NCBI GenBank assembly: GCA_963854735.1 | Contig: OY978099.1 | Location: 1,798,001 to 1,862,000 of the forward strand | Reading direction: 5' to 3' | Source of the DNA: Marvania coccoides | Taxonomy: Eukaryota > Chlorophyta > Trebouxiophyceae > Chlorellales > Chlorellaceae | DNA length: 64,000 nt | In this document: piece by piece, positions 54,037 to 64,000 of the stretch | How positions within the stretch are numbered: position 1 is the first letter of the stretch | Layout: each line of letters opens with the position of its first letter | Made by a program: the position numbers and the translations under genes | Notes under the pieces: model-generated | The model's input: only the letters and a program-made list of their open reading frames with translations | Database searches by the model: none | Told to the model about the DNA's origin: nothing

Positions 54037-55416
54037 TCATCCACGCTTGGCTACTCGAATGAGGGGCCCCACCGTGGTTTCCAGCCGCAGCACCGCCCCC
54101 GACCCCAGCAGTTCCCTCAGGTGCCACTGCACCCCCATCACCGACGACCTCAGTTTCCGCTTCTCCAGCTCCTTCTCCAACATCTCGGGGTGTTGCCGGC
54201 GGTTCAGTGCATCCAAAATCTCTCTCCTCCCAGCGGAAATGCTGCGCACAGCCGGCCCTGCGCCCGGCATTGCAAAGTGATAGCAGTCTGGCGCTGCTGG
54301 GCCGTCTCCTGTCCCTGTGTAGCGGGTCAGGCAGCACGACTGCAGCAGCAGAGCAACGTGGGCGTCGCTCGCCTGAGAACCAGGCCTGGAAGAAAAAGAT
54401 TAAGGAAGCACTTGGACTGAAGGGTAACGAAACAGTTCAATTGTGTCATTGGGTAGCGCAGGTGTGGGAGAGTGATTGATGTGTTTGATGTGTTTGGCAG
54501 GCAGCTGACACAAAGCTGGCACTGAATTGATGAATCATTCCCCAAACTTCGTAAAACAAAGACCGCCATGCAAATATGATTTGCGCGCTGTGATTGTCTC
54601 AGCGGCATGGAGGAAAGCATGCCCTGTGATGATTAAAGCGCAGGAAAACAAATATATATATATAAGCCTAAACCCTAAAGAGACTCACCCGGAGCTTCTG
54701 AAGCCCAGCAGGCGCAGCAGCTCGGTATGCGTCACGCTCACGTCGCAGCACTGCGGCAGCACCCTGTCTATAAGCCAATCAAATGCGGCTGTGAGCGCCG
54801 GCCCCTTTGCAGCAACGGCAGCAGCACACGCGCGCACTGCTGCAGCGTACTCTCCTGTTGGCATGACCGCGTAGTCTTCGGGGCCTGACGGCAGCTTGAA
54901 AAGCCGCACCTCATTGGAGTGTCTGCAGCGCAAAGCTCGCAACAGCGCTGAATGAGAAAATAATGCTATGTTGATGGCAGCACAGTAATGCAATGAAGCT
55001 CACATCAATTCATCAAGTTCTCGGTCTGCAAGTGTTTTATCGTTGAGAACCGTGTAGATCTGGGTCTTTGTGGAGAAGGGGGTGACCTGTGGAGAGAAGA
55101 GGCGGTGGGTTTATCGCAACTGAAAAGGGCATTTCAGAATGCAAAATTTCCTTACCCCGGGTACTTTGGGGAATTGCGATTTCAGCAGTGCCAAAGTGAG
55201 TACTGTGTCATTGGGGGTGGCAATCGTTGGGCCGTTTTCCCCGTCGTCGTCAGAAGAGAAAAATGGGTCATGCGCTGGCTGCGTGCTGATCAAAATCGCA
55301 GAGTTCTGTGGTTCGTCACTCGTATTATAGCGCTGTTTTTGAAGGGGTTCGCCCGTCGTTTTCGCACGCTTCGCTGGCCGGCCGCTATTTTTTAAATCGA
55401 AAAGTTCTTCGCCCAT
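54037..55416 (-). CDS. STK19: STK19 homologue (winged-helix DNA-binding protein)
   Basis: Four exons on the minus strand: 55156-55416, 55004-55086, 54689-54922, 54037-54385 (927 bp, 308 aa). The C-terminal half matches STK19: HFAMPGAGPAVRSISAGRRE with ILDALNRR, then EMLEKELEKRKLRSSVMG and VQWHLRELLGSGAVLRLETT. The middle exon has HSNEVRLFKLP and AFDWLIDRVLPQC. There is no protein-kinase fold: STK19 was misnamed and consists of winged helices. Recent work places it in transcription-coupled repair with RNA polymerase II, CSA and TFIIH. The N-terminal 90 residues are basic and Ser/Thr-rich with a likely nuclear signal (RPAKRAK). Confidence 0.85.
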
Positions 55417-55692
55417 CGTTATTTGGTGTCCAACCCACTGCTGGAAATGCGAGGATATTGAAGGAAAAAAAACATTTTTGAAATACGTGTATTTATTTAT
55501 ATCGAGTCTTGAGTTAAGACATTTTTTGGTCAGTTGGACTGGCCTTGCAATTGGAAGCCTTTGCCCCTGAACAGAGCACAAGGCGAGAGGTAGCACATCG
55601 TTGCCCCAACGCAAGGCGGTGGCGGAAAATGGTTCTGGTATCGATACTTTCATTATTTACTTGCTATCAATTGAAGTCACAATTTGCTACAT

Positions 55693-57228
55693 TCACTCCA
55701 TCAATTCATCTTCCTCGTCTTCCATTTCGCTGTCGCTGTCGCTGCTTCCCTCGTCTTCGCTGTCGTCGCCGGCATGAAATCCATCAAATGCCAACTGGGG
55801 GGGCTGCGCATCTTCCCCTTCAACTGCCCTCCGCCCTCCCTCCGCCACCGCAAACAGTCCTCCTCGCTGCACCAGCGGATCCACGTAGTGCACCTTCAGC
55901 CTGGCAGGCCACTTGTCTGGATATAACGCGGCCTCTAAGCTCTCATCACGAGGCTCTCCTGCTACAGGCGGAGTCGCAAAGCTGAAGTGGTATATGGGAC
56001 GCCCCATGGCCTTGACATATCCGAGACACGCTGCAGCAACCAGGCAATGATACTCAGCAAACACGCCATAAATGTACCTGGAAATTGTGGAAAAGCTAGT
56101 TCACTCACTGTAAAAAAGCCCATCTGCCTCCTGGCGCTGCGTCCGGCCTATGAGGTCGATTTGCAGGTGGCCCCCAACGCACAGAGGACCAGCACCGAGC
56201 GCACTGGGCGGCAAAGAGAGACATACCGACTGCAGCTCATCTGCAGGGCCCACTGGGCTCTCCTCAGAGGACCACGCCCAGTTTCCCCAGCAGCGACCAC
56301 CTTCGCCCCCCCTTCCTCCACTCTGCACGCTGCCAGAGTCGTCGCGCTCGCGAAACAGCAGCTCAGCATGAGCTGCCGCAGCGCTGCTGCGAGACTCAAA
56401 CACGTTTTCGTTCTCCTCGCTGTAGCACCCAACCCTGCCTAGCCTGACTTTAATCTTTTGGGGTGCGTACACAGGCTGCCCCAGCTGGAACCATGCCTTG
56501 AATGGGCGGATCGCGACCTCATGCACCATGCACCTGAAAACAATGTGACAACGTAAGAGAAGCGCTTAAATACTGCCGATAAGAGTGCTGTAGTGAATGT
56601 ATATGTATTCTCACAGCGGGTGGGCGAGCACAAACATCGCGCTCTCGGTGCTGCCCTCCTCCTCTGCCCCTGCTGAGCTCCAATAGTGCTGCGTGTGGTT
56701 GCTGCGCACAGTGGGGGAGAGCACGTTCTTCAGCTGCTCTTCTGGGTGGTCCGTGGAAGTGGCAAAGGGGGCGTCAGCCAGCAGACTGATCTCCTCTGAG
56801 CCAGCAGCAGCTGCAGCGAGGGAGGCTTGCAGGCGCTTGCAGGCGGCTGACTGTCGGCGCTCAGCCAGGACGCCTTCACCTTCGCCCTCTCGTCCTCTTC
56901 GGTACTGCGGCAATTGTGCAAGATCAGAGGCGTCGATGTCGCGCAAGAGAGGAGCCAGCGGAGGAAACGCGCGCTCGGCCAGCACCACCCACACCCGCTC
57001 CTTCTCCACCGTGCGCTTGAAGCGCCAACACGCCAGCTCGGTGTGTGCGAGGCTCCTTTCATCCAGGAACGTCAGGCAATGCGCCAACAGGTTGTCCTGA
57101 GTCTCAAAAATACAAAGGGGACGTCAGAGTCAGTGCAGCGACAAGCCAGACAACGAGATTAAGAATAAAACACTTGCCGGCAATGCATCTATTGTAGCAT
57201 ACTCCACGCTCTCGTCCGAAATTTGCAT
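55693..57228 (-). CDS. F-box-like protein
   Basis: Four exons on the minus strand: 57178-57228, 56615-57096, 56105-56533, 55693-56077 (1347 bp, 448 aa). The F-box starts across the first junction: IDALP joined to DNLLAHCLTFLDERSLAHTE and CWRFKRTVEKERVW. That first intron has a GC donor (CCG/GCAAGT). The downstream half contains MVHEVAIRPFKAWFQLGQPV with YAPQKIKVRLG, and YIYGVFAEYH, similar in layout to plant F-box proteins with a galactose-binding-like C-terminus. It ends in an acidic DSEDEGSSDSDSEMEDEEDE tail. A probable SCF substrate receptor; target unknown. The third donor is the weakest (GTGAAC), chosen because it alone preserves the frame. Confidence 0.7.
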
Positions 57229-57505
57229 GGCGGGGTCCTACTCTATCATTATTTAATAATGATCACTTGATTTTCAAATCCTCAAAAGAGCATGGTCACT
57301 TCGCGGGCACGTCCCAGTGATTTGTGTAGTTGATTTTTTTTCAATTATTAGAGAAGAATAACGAACACCACTTCCTTGTTTCGACAGAAAAAGGTGGCTC
57401 TTGGCCACTAACTCCTTGGCTGCTAATTTTCCTCACTCCCGGGAGCTCCCTAGTCCATTTAAAAAAAATAAGAAATCAATCTACGTGGTCAGAGTAACCC
57501 ATATC

Positions 57506-59570
57506 ATGGCTGGCAGACAGCTGCAGCGACTGCTGAGGAACCAACTCGTGGATGAAGAAGTTGAAAGCAGCGATGAAGAGGAGGCTCGCCCCTCCAAAGT
57601 GTTCAATCCCTTTGATCTGTTGACCGATGGCGATGAGGTGCGTCCGCCCAGTCTCCGTTTGGGCACCTTTCCCGGACAACAGTTACAAGCAGAGGGATCA
57701 AAATTTCACAGTCTCGAAACGTTTTCTCTAACTAGCCCCCTGTTTCATATAGGATGGCGAGGAAACGACGAGCGATGAAGACGATGGCAGCGAATCGGGA
57801 AATGTGTCCGAGCACCCAGCTCCTAGCCCACCGCCGCCCCGCGCTGTGAATAAGAAAAAAAGCCAAGGCGAGGGCAAAAAGGAGGAAGAGGACATCGACG
57901 CCATTCTTCAGGAGCTCAACATTGCTCCAGCGGAAGCAGCTTGCCCCAGCTCCCAGCAGTCTGCCGAGCGTCCGCTGCTTGCCGTTGCGCCTGCGCACCT
58001 GAAAGCCGCAGACGAACTGCGGCGCATGTTTGGATCGATGCGTGGTGCGCAGAGCGGGCGGGGGGACAGCGACGGTGCCGCAGCCTACGAGGGCGCCTCC
58101 AGACGCATCCGCCGGCTTGCTGCTCGCGGCATGCTGGTGCGCCCAACCCCGCTGCGGCCTGGTGCTATCGTCGCTCCTCGCGACACCTGGCCCCGCCCAG
58201 ATGGCGGCATCAGCGTTAAATCTGCTGGACCAGACGCGGCGGGCAACCCCACGTTTCGCTTGGAGTACAACGCTCACTACGCAGCGGTGCAGGCGCTGTA
58301 CGAGGAATGCCAGGCTACCTTTGACCCAAACCATGTTGCTGCGCTGCTGCGTTCCCATCCATACCACTTAGACGCTCTGCTTACCATGGTTGACGTGTAC
58401 GGCTCGATGGGGGAGCGAAACTACGCTGACGAGATGGTCGAACGGTGCCTTTACGCGATCGAGGTGGCGTGGCCGCCTGGGTTCATGGCTGCAGCCACCG
58501 CAGGCACAGCACGAGTAGCGTACGATGAGGCCAACGCCCCGCTGTTTCTGGCGATGTGGCGATACGTGCAGGCGATGGGGAGGCGTGGGCTGCATCGCAC
58601 GGCGCTGGAGATCTGCAAGCTTCTTCTTCAGCTGTGCCCCGACGACCCTATGGGCGCCATGCAGGTGATGGACTACTACGCTGTGCGCTCTGGGCAATTC
58701 GGGTTCCTGCACGCGTTTGCGGCTGGCCAAGGCGGCGGCGACGTGTCTGCCTCCCTGCTGCCCAACATGGTGTTCTCCATGGCCCTGGCGAGGTGGTATC
58801 AGGAGCAGGAAGAGAAGGACGCCAAAAAGGGAAAGGCGGGAGAGGGCAGCAGCGGTGCTGTGCGTCCTTCTTCCGAGGATTTGCTGGTGAAAGCGGTGCT
58901 GCTTCACCCCCTGGTGGTGGTGCGCCTGCAGCGGCGCCTGCAGGAAAAGGGAGTGGGAAAGGATTCGCGTTGGGCTGATGCTCTGGCGCGGCCTCTGCTC
59001 GCCAACGCCACTGATGGGGGGTGCCCTGGGCTGGGCCATCTTGTCGATATCTTTGTGGAGCGGCAGGAGGCGCTGTGGAAGGCTGGCCCGATTCAAGAGT
59101 GGCTGCTCGCTGGAGTGAGACGAGCATGCGGAAGCAACCCAGCCGACCTGCCCGATGGTCTGGGAGCGGCAGACTGGGCAGCAGTACGGGTACAGGCGTT
59201 TGCTCCCTGCGAAGACAATGCCTACAGCCACCTGCGGCTGCATGATTTTTCTGATGCGACTCCCCAGCTGCCCGCCGAGGAGATCCACGGCATGGCTGGG
59301 GCTGCAGCGGCGCAGGACGAGGTCCAAGCTGCAGTGGCGGAGGCGCAGCGGTTGATGGCGGAGGCGGCAGCGGCAGGCGACGGCAACCTGGAGGCGCTGC
59401 AGGCCACGCACCCCCTGATTGCGCTGCTGCGGTCCTTGGTGCCCTGGGTGGCGGACGGGCAGCAGCCGGACTATGCGGCCCTTGGGGATGCTGCTGATGG
59501 CGGCGGCGGTGGCGGTGGCGCAGGGGGTAGACAGGCGGATGGAGAAGGACAAGGTGGCGGCGGAGAATAA
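57506..59570 (+). CDS. TCF25: TCF25/RQC1 family protein
   Basis: Two exons: 57506-57637 and 57753-59570 (1950 bp, 649 aa). The N-terminus MAGRQLQRLLRNQL, an acidic stretch, and the lysine-rich VNKKKSQGEGKKEEEDIDAI are typical of TCF25/Nulp1/Rqc1. The conserved TPR-like domain follows: STPRLEY-like block FRLEYNAHYAAVQALYEECQ, then DPNHVAALLRSHPYHLDALL, ADEMVERCLYAIE and LLLQLCPDDPMGAMQVMDYY. Rqc1/TCF25 is part of the ribosome quality control complex with Listerin and NEMF, promoting K48 ubiquitination of stalled nascent chains. The tail is Gly-rich and disordered. Confidence 0.9.
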
Positions 59571-59749
59571 GGATAAATTAGATTGCAAATTTTAATACAG
59601 GTCAGATTACAAAAACAACACCAGCATGTAAAAGCAAAATATTTACTCATATTGGTATTTTGTATATAAGAACAGGAGAAAAAGCCAAATTGTCATCTCG
59701 CAAACCAGGGGTGGAAAATTGGTTGTACGGACGCGTATCTTCATAAAAT

Positions 59750-61843
59750 TCAAGTGGTGGAACTCAACACGCCACTATAGAGCCCCAGATAGCTCTGGGC
59801 AGGCGTCACCCAGCTCCAGCGCTCGCTGTCCGAGATGTTGCGGTCGCGCAGGGCCGCCCAGGCCTGCGGCTGCTGCTTGTACATGTCGATGGCGCGGTCG
59901 AGCGCAGAGTTCAGGGACCCAGCGTCGGTGCCCGGGAACACAAAGCCGTTCGGCGGAGGGGCACCCGGGGCTACTGTCTCGCCGTCGGTCTCCACGTCCC
60001 TGACTGTGTCGGCCAGTCCACCGGTGGCGCGCACCACGGGGACCCCTCCATAGCGCAGCGCAATCATTTGTGTCAGACCGCAGGGCTCAAACATGGAGGG
60101 CACCAAGAAGATGTCTGCTGCAGCGTAGATGAGGTGCGCCAGCGCCTCAGAGTAGGCAAACTCCATCTTGACGTCGCGAGAGTCGCGGAACGTCTCTCCA
60201 ACCATGCGGCGCAGCCCTCCGTCGGCATGGCCAGTGCCCAGGAGCACAAACTGGCCGCCACGATCCACGGTGCGCCCCACAGCGTGCTCGATAAGGTGGA
60301 TGCCCTTCTGCGGTACAAGGCGACTGATGACCGCCACCAGGGGCTTGCTGGGGTCCTCATTCATGCCCAGCCCCCGCTGCAAGAACCGCTTGCACAGCGC
60401 CTTGCCCTGCGGCACGGCAGCTGAGTAGCATGCCGGCAGCAGCGCATCGCAGGCAGGGTCCCATGCCTCAACGTCGATGCCATTCAGCACGCCCCAGTAC
60501 TTGTTGGAAACCTCAGGGCGGGCCAGCGTGGATCGCAGCCACCCCGCTGCCCCGCCGCCGATGGCCTCTTGGGCATAGGTTGGCGACACAGTGGTGACGA
60601 TGGACGAGTACACAATGCCGCCCTTGAGCAGGCACAGTCTCTCCGGGTTGTGCCCGATGGTGCGCTCGTCTAGGGCCTTGTCGATGTCTGCAAACAGCGT
60701 GCCGTCAACGCCGGTTGCCGCAAACTCGTCCTGCCTGCACTCCCCCGTGTTGTCCAGATTGTGGATGGTGAGGGCGGGGCGGGCGCCAGGCAGCAACCCT
60801 GCGAAGCACTCCCAGTAGAGCATGGGAACCGCTGAGGCCTGCCACTCGTGCGCATGGATGATGTCGGGACGGCGCCCAGAGTGCACCAGGTACTCCAGCG
60901 CAGCGCGGCAAAAGTAGAGGTAGGCTTCTGCCTCGTTGTAAGACCCGCCGTAGATCCTGTTGCCGCGGAACAGCGGGCTGCCGGTGGCGTCCCAGTTGGG
61001 CCTCAGCAGGATGACCGGGCAGCCCTCAATGCGTCCCGTCCATGCCTGCGTGCGCAACGGCCCCCAGTGCATCTCCCCATCCTGGTAGCGCGCCTTGGGG
61101 CACTCAAACTCGCGCTCCAGCACCAAATCCTCGACCACCTCTGGCTTCAGGCACTCGTAAAACGGCAGCACGATCTCCACGCGGTGGCCCTGCGCCAGAC
61201 ACGCCTTGGTGAGGCCGGTTACGACGTCGCCGAGGCCGCCGACCTTGGCGTAGGGCGCCATCTCCGCAGTGACGTGCACCACGTGCATGGGGCGTTGGGG
61301 GGTGGGAGGGGGAGGGGCGGCACCATCGCTGCCGCTTGCGGGCGTCAGCGGGAGGGGGGAAGAGCGGGCAGGGCGCTCGAAGAAGCGGGGAGACTCCCCG
61401 GGGGAGGGCCATGCGATGCCGCTCTGCAGCTGCGCAATGAGCTCGTTGGCGGGGAGGGCAGCGGCAATGTCCCGCCCAGCGTCATCCTCCGCAGGCTCAA
61501 ACAAGGTGGATTGAAGGGGATGCAGGCCTGAAGAAGGAGGGCCGCCTTGACCAGCGAACAGTGCGGCCCGCAGGGCCTCGTTCTCCGCCTCCAGCTCTGC
61601 AATTCTGCCCCGCAGGTCTGCCACCGTCACCCGCGGCGCTTTGGGCTTGCTGCTGGAAGAAGGGCTTGCGCAGCAGGGAAGAAGGGCGCCACGATGTCTT
61701 GCGATCTGCGACATGAGGGAGAAAAACCACCACCGCACTGCATTGAATACCTCTGGGCTCTTCTAGTGGTGCTGCTTCTGGAGGTTACCGACTGCGAAAA
61801 GGGCAGATTTTCGCTCACCCTTGCGGTTGAGCCATTGCGGCAT
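59750..61843 (-). CDS. SS4: Soluble starch synthase, class III/IV (SSIV-like)
   Basis: Exon model on the minus strand: 61819-61843 and 59750-61737 (2013 bp, 670 aa). A single-exon start at the ATG 61714 is the alternative. After a plastid-targeting N-terminus there is a short coiled coil (LRGRIAELEAENEALRAAL), as in SSIV. The GT5 domain has EMAPYAKVGGLGDVV (ADP-glucose loop, KVGGL form typical of SSIII/IV), IIHAHEWQASAVPMLYWE and VKGA-like LLKGGIVYSSIVTTVSPTYA. The GT1-type half has VISRLVPQKGIHLIEHA, PSMFEPCGLTQMIALRYG (ExxxxxxxE motif) and RATGGLADTV. It extends glucan chains from ADP-glucose; SSIV is tied to starch granule initiation. The catalytic residues appear intact. Confidence 0.93.
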
Positions 61844-62383
61844 GAGAGCGCCCTGAAATGGCACATTGTACGTGGAAATGAGTTTTGAAGGTCCAAGGCA
61901 AGAGCTGGCGTGGCCAGTCGAGGCTCTCTAGGACGATTGATCTGCACACTTGCAGGCCCCATCGTCATCATCTTGCAGCCGAGGCGATGGTTCCGACGGC
62001 GTCTTCTCGATCGTGATTAAATTTAATTCAGAAACAGCAGAGAGAATCATGCGAACTTCGCTCGAAACGTCATCCGAATTTTGCTCGAATTTTGGACTCT
62101 TGTTTTTCGGCAAAAAACACTTTCCGTTGGCTCCCCCATTCATTATTAATAAATGTAATATAATTCAAGTTCAGGCACCCGTTGGATCTTGCCCAGAGGA
62201 GAGGACATCCTGTGTGAAAATATATTCCGTGAAAAATCCAAGTCCTGTTCCCGCCTCATTTGAAGACCTGAGCCTCTGTTTATAATTTTTTTGCATCCGG
62301 CTGGATGCGTTCGTGAAGCGGCATTGCTTCGCTGCATGCTGCCTTGTTTCTCACTGTGCAACCAACCTTGCCAACCACCACCG
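61844..62383. promoter_or_regulatory. Divergent region between starch synthase and SLX1
   Basis: The 540-bp gap holds both promoters. A minus-strand 71-codon frame (62143 to 61928, ending in DDDDGACKCADQSS) and an overlapping plus-strand frame are both possible small ORFs, but neither has supporting motifs. Confidence 0.35.
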
Positions 62384-63903
62384 ATGAGTGAGGGACGTGC
62401 GCTGGGCTTCATAGGGTGCTACCTGCTGCAGTCCCTGCACGAAAAGGCAAAGGGAAGGTCCTACATCGGGTGAGCGAGCAAAACGTGTTCACCTTTTTTT
62501 TTTGCGCAGTAAACAAAACACGAAACACGTCTCTCATTTTGCTTTCCCGCTCTCAGGTTCACCGTTAACCCACGCCGCCGCATCCGCCAGCACAATGGAG
62601 AGATCACCAACGGGGCGGTCAGAACCAAAAAGTGAGGGGAAAGGGGCATCCATTTTTGGGTACCGACACTCCCCCTCCGTTTGCATTCATTATTAATTTT
62701 ACTAAATTGTGCAGGTGGCGCCCCTGGGAGATGGTGCTGGTGGTGCACGGCTTTGCCACCCAGACCGCCGCCCTTCAGTTCGAGTGGGCGTGGCAGCACC
62801 CAGAGCGTTCCCTGGACATGCGAGAGGCGGCGGCCAAGGTGGGGCGCAAGGCGAGGTACGGCGTCAAGGGCAAGGTGCTGATGCTGATGGAGATGCTGAA
62901 CACCAGCCCTTGGAAGTACTACCCCCTGAAAGTGCAGTTTCTGAGCGGCGAGGGGGCGCGGCTGAGGGCCGGGGCCCCGCCGCTGCCTGCCCACATGGAC
63001 CTCAGGGTGGGCCCGCTGGAGGACCTGCCGGAAGAGTACAGCGACACTATGGGAGGATCAGGCAGCGGTGGAGACGACGTGTCTTTTGCGGGGGCGGGAG
63101 AGAGCTCAATGCTGGTTGGGGGGCTGGAAGACGCAGAAGAGCTGTCCCTGTCGCAGCGCCCCAAGAGCGGCAGGTCCACTTCATGCATCGTATGCGGCAG
63201 CGCCGCCACCCGCACCTGGGCTGTGTGCGCGCAGTGCAGCGTGCGCAGCCACCTTGGGTGCCTGGCCGAGCGCTTTTTGGAGGACTTGGGGGAGTCGGCG
63301 GAAAGCAGCAGCAGCATGCCCACTGCAGGGCGGTGCCCCTGCTGCGGCGAGGCCACCACGTGGGGCAAGGTGCTGGAGACCTCGCAGCACGCCGGCTGGG
63401 CAAAGCACAAGAAGACGGTGGCAACAAAGGCGCAGCAGCAGCAGCAGGAGGAGGGGGCCAGCAAGAAGTCAAAAGGGGCGGGTGCAGCAGAAGGGAGACG
63501 GCGCGCAGCAGCAGCTGCGCCGGAAGGCAGCGCCAGCCAGGTGGGGCTATCAGAAGCAAAAGTCTCGGAGGAGGAGGAGGAGGGCGAAGAGGACTGCGCA
63601 TTCTCCCCTCCGGCCTGGCTGGACGAGCGGCCTCCCTCAATGTCAGACGCAAGCGAGCCGTGCGAGGCTTTGCCATGGGAGGACTTTTGCAGCACTTCGC
63701 CCCACGGCAGCGAGCGCGGGTCTCAGCAGCAAGAAGAAGAAGAAGTAAAGCTGGGGGACAGTGAGGGCGGCGGTTGTGCCAGCAGCAGCAGCATCGAGGT
63801 GGTGGACCTGGTCAGCCCACCAACTGCAGCAGCGCAGCGCAGGCAGCGCTCAAAACCCCGACATGTAGAAGTCATCGAGCTGCTATCTGACGACAATGAG
63901 TAG
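62384..63903 (+). CDS. SLX1: SLX1 structure-specific endonuclease subunit
   Basis: Three exons: 62384-62469, 62557-62631, 62715-63903 (1350 bp, 449 aa). The GIY-YIG nuclease domain spans residues 8-95: GCYLLQS, GRSYIGFTVNPRRRIRQHNG (catalytic Tyr and Arg) and LVVHGFATQTAALQFEWAWQ (catalytic Glu). At about residues 205-260 a RING/PHD-like zinc finger (CIVCGSAATRTWAVCAQCS, HLGCLAERFL, RCPCCGEATTW) provides the SLX4-binding surface. SLX1-SLX4 cuts Holliday junctions and branched DNA. The long acidic tail ends with two short hydrophobic-acidic motifs, VVDLV (416-420) and VIELL (440-444), that look like SUMO-interacting motifs. Confidence 0.93.
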
Positions 63904-63977
63904 CACGCTGGCAACATTTCAGCTTTAGGATTTAGGGTTGTAGGCCATATAAGCTAGATTCACGGTTCAGGCTACTA

Positions 63978-63995
63978 CCCCCCCCCCCCCCCCCC
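63978..63995. repeat. 18-base C run near the window end
   Basis: An uninterrupted poly-C tract. About 45 bases upstream (63926-63941) is AGGATTTAGGGTTG, which contains one TTTAGGG unit as in green-lineage telomeres. A single unit is not a telomere. Confidence 0.85.
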
Positions 63996-64000
63996 TTCTC

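Noticed and set aside
61928..62143. 71-codon minus-strand frame between starch synthase and SLX1
   Set aside because: Acidic short peptide overlapped by an open frame on the other strand; no evidence for expression.
63926..63941. TTTAGGG next to a C run, resembling a telomere
   Set aside because: Only one repeat unit; the poly-C tract is not telomeric sequence.

Overview
The window is nuclear DNA of a photosynthetic eukaryote, most likely a unicellular green alga (Viridiplantae). I place it no more finely than that. The main evidence is a set of plant-type genes: plastid heme oxygenase, a TGD1-like lipid permease, an SSIV-type starch synthase, a plastid HflX GTPase, a DUF1995 protein, plant-type arginine decarboxylase and a cytosolic triose-phosphate isomerase close to land-plant sequences. 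Most genes have GC-rich exons and short AT-rich introns. I could reconstruct 56 introns; reading frames stay open across them and every model below has a length divisible by three. Four of the 56 use GC instead of GT at the donor.

Left part (1-8.4 kb): the 5' half of UVSSA runs off the left edge on the minus strand. It is followed by about 7 kb of clearly AT-rich DNA carrying a Golgi-type sulfotransferase, a decayed non-LTR retrotransposon, a GT8-like glycosyltransferase and a membrane-anchored beta-propeller glycosidase-like protein. The island ends at a second, frameshifted copy of the UVSSA N-terminus in the same orientation. A second AT-rich patch at 21.4-22.8 kb has another membrane-anchored sulfotransferase, next to a GC-rich NXPE/TBL-like esterase gene. 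Together these look like an accessory set for building or modifying sulfated surface glycans.

Middle (8.5-34 kb): a coiled-coil protein, a PWWP protein, a UVR/SnoaL-like plastid protein, a divergent SEC23-like COPII subunit and TAF2 (divergent pair), a Ser/Pro-rich protein of unknown function, isopentenyl-diphosphate isomerase, an F-box-like protein, heme oxygenase, and an unrecognised 495-aa helical protein.

Right part (34-64 kb): mostly housekeeping genes, tightly packed. They are APC11, SKI8/WDR61, arginine decarboxylase, TPI, complex I NDUFA5, two small unknown proteins (one probably a plastid membrane protein), DUF1995, PPR, TGD1, HflX, an atypical PDI, STK19, a second F-box-like protein, TCF25/RQC1, starch synthase IV and SLX1. 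Two factors tied to transcription-coupled repair (UVSSA, STK19) and one structure-specific nuclease (SLX1) lie in the window, but they are not clustered. No tRNA, rRNA or CRISPR was recognised.
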